NCBI RefSeq assembly: GCF_964355755.1
Contig: NC_092677.1
Span: 20,742,101-20,806,100, forward strand
Direction of reading: 5' to 3'
Origin: Antedon mediterranea
Taxonomy: Eukaryota; Echinodermata; Crinoidea; Comatulida; Antedonidae
Length of the DNA: 64,000 nucleotides
In this document: positions 61,084 to 64,000 of the stretch, in pieces
How positions within the stretch are numbered: position 1 is the stretch's first letter
How the letters are laid out: every line of letters starts with the position of its first letter
Position numbers and translations under genes: made by a program
The notes under the pieces: generated by a model
What the model was told of the DNA's origin: nothing
Databases searched by the model: none
The model's input: only the letters and a program-made list of their open reading frames with translations

Positions 61084-63707
61084 CTTAATATCGTATTTAA
61101 AAACGTTTTAGACCATTTTGAGCATTTCGAAAAAACTTTTTCACACAAAACATCAAAGTTTACAAAATAGCTTCAAATCGCATTTGGAGACGTTTTAGAC
61201 CATTTTGTGATTTTCGAAAAAACTTGTTAACATAAAAACACCAAAGTGCTCAGAATACCTTCAAATCGCATTTTGAGACGTTTTAGACCATTTTGTGATT
61301 TTCGAAAAAAACTTGTTAACATAAAAACACCAAAGTGCTCAGAATACCTTCAAATCGTGTTTTAAGACGTTTTAGACCATTTTGTGATTTTGGAAAAACT
61401 TGTTAACATAAAAACACCAAAGTGCTCAGAATACCTTCAAATCGCATTTGGAGACGTTTTAGACCATTTTGTGATTTTCGAAAAAACTTGTTAACATAAA
61501 AACACCAAAGTGCTCAGAAAAGCTTCAAATCGCAATTGGAGACGTTTTAAACCATTTTGTTCATTTCGATGAAACTTGGTTACACAAAAACATCAAATTG
61601 CACAAAATGGCTTAATATGGTATGGGAAAACGTTTTAGACCATTTTGAACATTTCGAGAAAACTTTTTCACACAAAACTTAAAAGTGTACAGAATAGCTT
61701 CAAATCGCATTAGAAACCGTTTTAGACCATTTTGAGCATTTCGAAAAAACTTTTTCACACAAAACATCAAAGTTTACAAAATAGCTTCAAATCGCATTTG
61801 GAGACGTTTTAGACCATTTTGTGATTTTCGAAAAAACTTGTTAACATAAAAACACCAAAGTGCTCAGAATACCTTCAAATCGCATTTTGAGACGTTTTAG
61901 ACCATTTTGTGATTTTCGAAAAAACTTGTTAACATAAAAACACCAAAGTGCTAAGAATACCTTCAAATCGCATTTGGAGACGTTTTAGACCATTTTGTGA
62001 TTTTCGAAAAAACTTGTTAACATAAAAACACCAAAGTGCTCAGAAAAGCTTCAAATCGCATTTGGAGACGTTTTAAACCATTTTGTTCATTTCGATGAAA
62101 CTTGGTTACACAAAAACATCAAAGAGCACAAAAGTATTTAAAAACGTTTTAGACCATTTTGAGCATTCCGACAAAACTTTTTCACACAAAACATCAAAGT
62201 GTACAGAATAGCTTTAAATCGCATTTGGAGACGTTTTAGACCATTTTGTAGTTTTCGAAAAAACTTGTTAACATAAAAACACAAAAGAGCTTCAAATCGC
62301 ATTTGGAGACGTTTTAGACCCTTTTGTGCATTTCGATGAAACTAGGTTACACAAAAACATCAAAGTGCTTAAAATCACATTAGAAACCGTTTTAGACCAT
62401 TTTGAGCATTTCGTTAAAACTTTTCACACAAAAACATCAAAGTCCACAAAATAGCTTAATATCGTATTCAAAAACGTTTTAGACCATTTTGAGCATTTCG
62501 AAAAAACTTTTTCACACAAAACATCAAAGTTTACAAAATAGCTTCAAATCGCATTTGGAGACGTTTTAGACCATTTTGTGATTTTCGAAAAAACTTGTTA
62601 ACATAAAAACACCAAAGTGCTCAGAATACCTTCAAATCGCATTTTGAGACGTTTTAGACCATTTTGTGATTTTCAAAAAAACAACATAAAAACACCAAAG
62701 TGCTCAGAATACCTTCAAATCGCATTTGGAGACGTTTTAGACCATTTTGTGATTTTGGAAAAAACTTGTTAACATAAAAACACCAAAGTGCTCAGAATAC
62801 CTTCAAATCGTATTTTGAGACGTTTTAGACAATTTTGTGATTTTCGAAAAAACTTGTTAACATAAAAACACCAAAGTGCTTAGAAAAGCTTCAAATCGCA
62901 TTTGGAGACGTTTTAGAACATTTTGTGCATTTCGATGAAACTTGGTTACACAAAAACATCAAAGTGTACAGAATAGCTTCAAATCGCATTAGAAACCGTT
63001 TTAGACCATTTTGAGCATTTCGAAAAAACTTTTTCACACAAAACATCAAAGTGTACAAAATAGCTTCAAATCGCATTTGGAGACGTTTTAGACAATTTTG
63101 TGATTTTCGAAAAAACTTGTTTACATAAAAACACCAAAGTGCTCAGAATAGCTTCCAATCGCATTTGGAGACGTTTTAGACCCTTTTGTGCATTTCGATG
63201 AAACTTGGTTACACAAAAACATCAAAGTGCTTAAAATCACAGTAGAAACCGTTTTAGACCATTTTGAGCATTTCGTTAAAATTTTTCACAGAAAAACATC
63301 AAAGAGCAAAAAATAGCTTAATATCGTATTTAAAAACGTTTTAGACCATTTTGAGCATTTCGACAAAACTTTTTCACACAAAACATCAAAGTATACAGAT
63401 AAGCTTCAAATCGCATTTGGAGACGTTTTAAACCATTTTGAGCATTTCGATAAAATTTTACACACAAAAACATCAAAGTGCACAAAATAGCTTAATATGG
63501 TATTTAAAAACGTTTTAGACCATTTTGAGCATTTCAACAAAACTTTTTCTCACAAAACATCAAAGTGTACAGAATAGCTTCAAATCGCATTTGGAGACGT
63601 TTTAGACCATTTTTTGCATTTCGATGAAACTTGGTTACACAAAAACATCAAAGTGCTTAAAATCACATTTTGAGCATTTCGTTAAAACTTTTCACACAAA
63701 AACATCA
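60757..63707 (+). repeat. Dispersed 3.0-kb duplication, copy 3 of 3
   Basis: Counterpart with one A monomer missing (the GTGTTTTGAG type, 88 bp) near 61.95 kb and one extra A in an A-tract near 61309, which explains the 87-bp change of offset. Confidence 0.87.
62049..62454 (+). repeat. Module 3, 406 bp
   Basis: Boundaries are fused C-B' 62049-62211, L 62212-62289, C' 62290-62367 and D 62368-62454. C' has GAAACTAGGTTAC, which breaks the CENP-B-box-like motif here (TAGG for TTGG). Confidence 0.92.
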
Positions 63708-64000
63708 AAGTCCACAAAATAGCTTAATATCGTATTTAAAAACGTTTTAGACCATTTTGAGCATTTTCGAAAAAACTTGTTAACATAAAAACACCAAAGT
63801 GCTCAGAATACCTTCAAATCGTGTTTTGAGACGTTTTAGACCGTTTTGTAATTTTCGAAAAAACTTGTTAACATAAAAACACCAAAGTGCTCAGAATACC
63901 TTCACATCGCATTTTGAGACGTTTTAGACCATTTTGTGATTTTCGAAAAAACTTGTTAACATAAAAACACCAAAGTGCTTAGAAAAGCTTGAAATCGCAT

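Larger units (their letters stand above)
58701..61303 (+). repeat. 3.48-kb tandem segmental duplication, copy 2 (partial)
   Basis: Homology with copy 1 runs to about 61303, with a 13-bp deletion in a C monomer near 60748 and one base lost near 59851. Beyond this the sequence instead follows the 1.5-4.5 kb segment. Confidence 0.87.
1..64000. repeat. Satellite DNA array, 87-88 bp monomers, filling the window
   Basis: Every line contains the monomer core (GTTTTAGACC followed by ATTTTG) and the tail motif AACATCAAAG or AACACCAAAG, repeating at 67-88 bp with most monomers 87 or 88 bp. All copies point the same way and no segment of unrelated DNA longer than a few bases interrupts them. A typical A monomer has 29 G+C in 88 bp. 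No open reading frame, tRNA, rRNA, transposon end, CRISPR spacer or telomeric repeat was seen. Long head-to-tail arrays with multi-monomer higher-order structure are typical of eukaryotic centromeric or heterochromatic satellites. That placement is inference, and the family and species were not recognised. Both ends of the array lie outside the window. Confidence 0.97.

Noticed and set aside
1-64000. CRISPR-like array
   Set aside because: The repeats are contiguous 87-88 bp monomers with no unique spacers between them, and no cas genes are present.
1-64000. Tandem-repeat exon of a large structural protein
   Set aside because: The 88-, 86-, 78- and 67-bp monomers break frame repeatedly and TAG stops recur at most monomer ends in the 87-bp frame. 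No long frame exists on either strand.
1-64000. TATA-like or replication-origin-like strings such as TATTTAAAAA
   Set aside because: They recur in every B-type monomer as part of the satellite and have no adjacent gene or start site. Calling them regulatory would be unsupported.
1-64000. Identification as a known family such as alpha satellite, soybean 91-92 bp CentGm or the Arabidopsis 180-bp repeat
   Set aside because: Monomer length and core motifs do not match what I know of these families. Without a database search I leave the family and species unnamed.

Overview
The whole 64-kb window is one uninterrupted satellite DNA array. It has no credible protein-coding gene, RNA gene, transposon or unique-sequence island. 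The basic unit is an AT-rich monomer of 87-88 bp (about one third G+C). By length there are roughly 740 monomers, all in the same head-to-tail orientation: the conserved core GTTTTAGACCATTTTG recurs every ~67-88 bp on the + strand, and I saw no inverted copy. This points to eukaryotic constitutive heterochromatin, of a centromeric, pericentromeric or subtelomeric knob type. I do not recognise the satellite family and cannot name the organism.

Monomers fall into about a dozen subfamilies, named here by letter. A (88 bp) carries the HpaI palindrome GTTAAC. B and O (87 bp) start CTTAATATCG. C (88 or 78 bp) carries TTCGATGAAACTTGG. D is 87 bp, and E is D with a 20-bp deletion (67 bp). F is 87 bp with ATTTCAACAAAAC, I is 87 bp, J is 86 bp, K, G and H are 87 bp, and L is 78 bp. 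Three multi-monomer modules can be delimited to the base. Module 1 is a nine-monomer higher-order repeat F-C-E-B-A-C'-D-O-I of 746 bp, with seven units at 18158, 38566, 43950, 48082, 55137, 55883 and 59364. Module 2 is twelve monomers, F-C-E-B-A-A-A-C-E-O-J-K, of 988 bp, with nine copies, three sharing a 13-bp deletion and one lacking 232 bp. Module 3 is a 406-bp block C-B'-L-C'-D with a 12-bp fusion junction, in at least nine copies. Between modules lie homogeneous runs of three to seven A monomers.

On top of this are recent segmental duplications. Tandem ones have units of about 2.46 kb (7.8-12.7 kb), 2.17 kb (23.5-27.8 kb), 1.66 kb (34.8-38.1 kb), 1.94 kb (39.3-43.2 kb), 4.13 kb (43.95-50.9 kb) and 3.48 kb (55.2-61.3 kb). 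Dispersed ones include 4.3-9.9 kb with 50.9-55.3 kb, 1.5-4.5 kb with 27.1-30.1 kb and 60.8-63.7 kb, 15.0-17.1 kb with 41.3-43.8 kb, and 5.3-6.8 kb with 17.1-18.6 kb. Differences between copies are mostly whole-monomer, whole-HOR or ~10/20-bp steps, the pattern expected from in-register unequal crossing-over and gene conversion.

The most interesting points are the exact 746-bp HOR and its visible one-unit copy-number change; a CENP-B-box-like 17-mer restricted to C monomers (7 of 9 core positions); a preference for indels of 10 or 20 bp; an alternating 176-bp A-monomer dimer; mosaic marker patterns that imply conversion; and one out-of-register junction at 58617/58618. All offsets were counted by hand from the numbered sequence. 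Percent identities were not computed.
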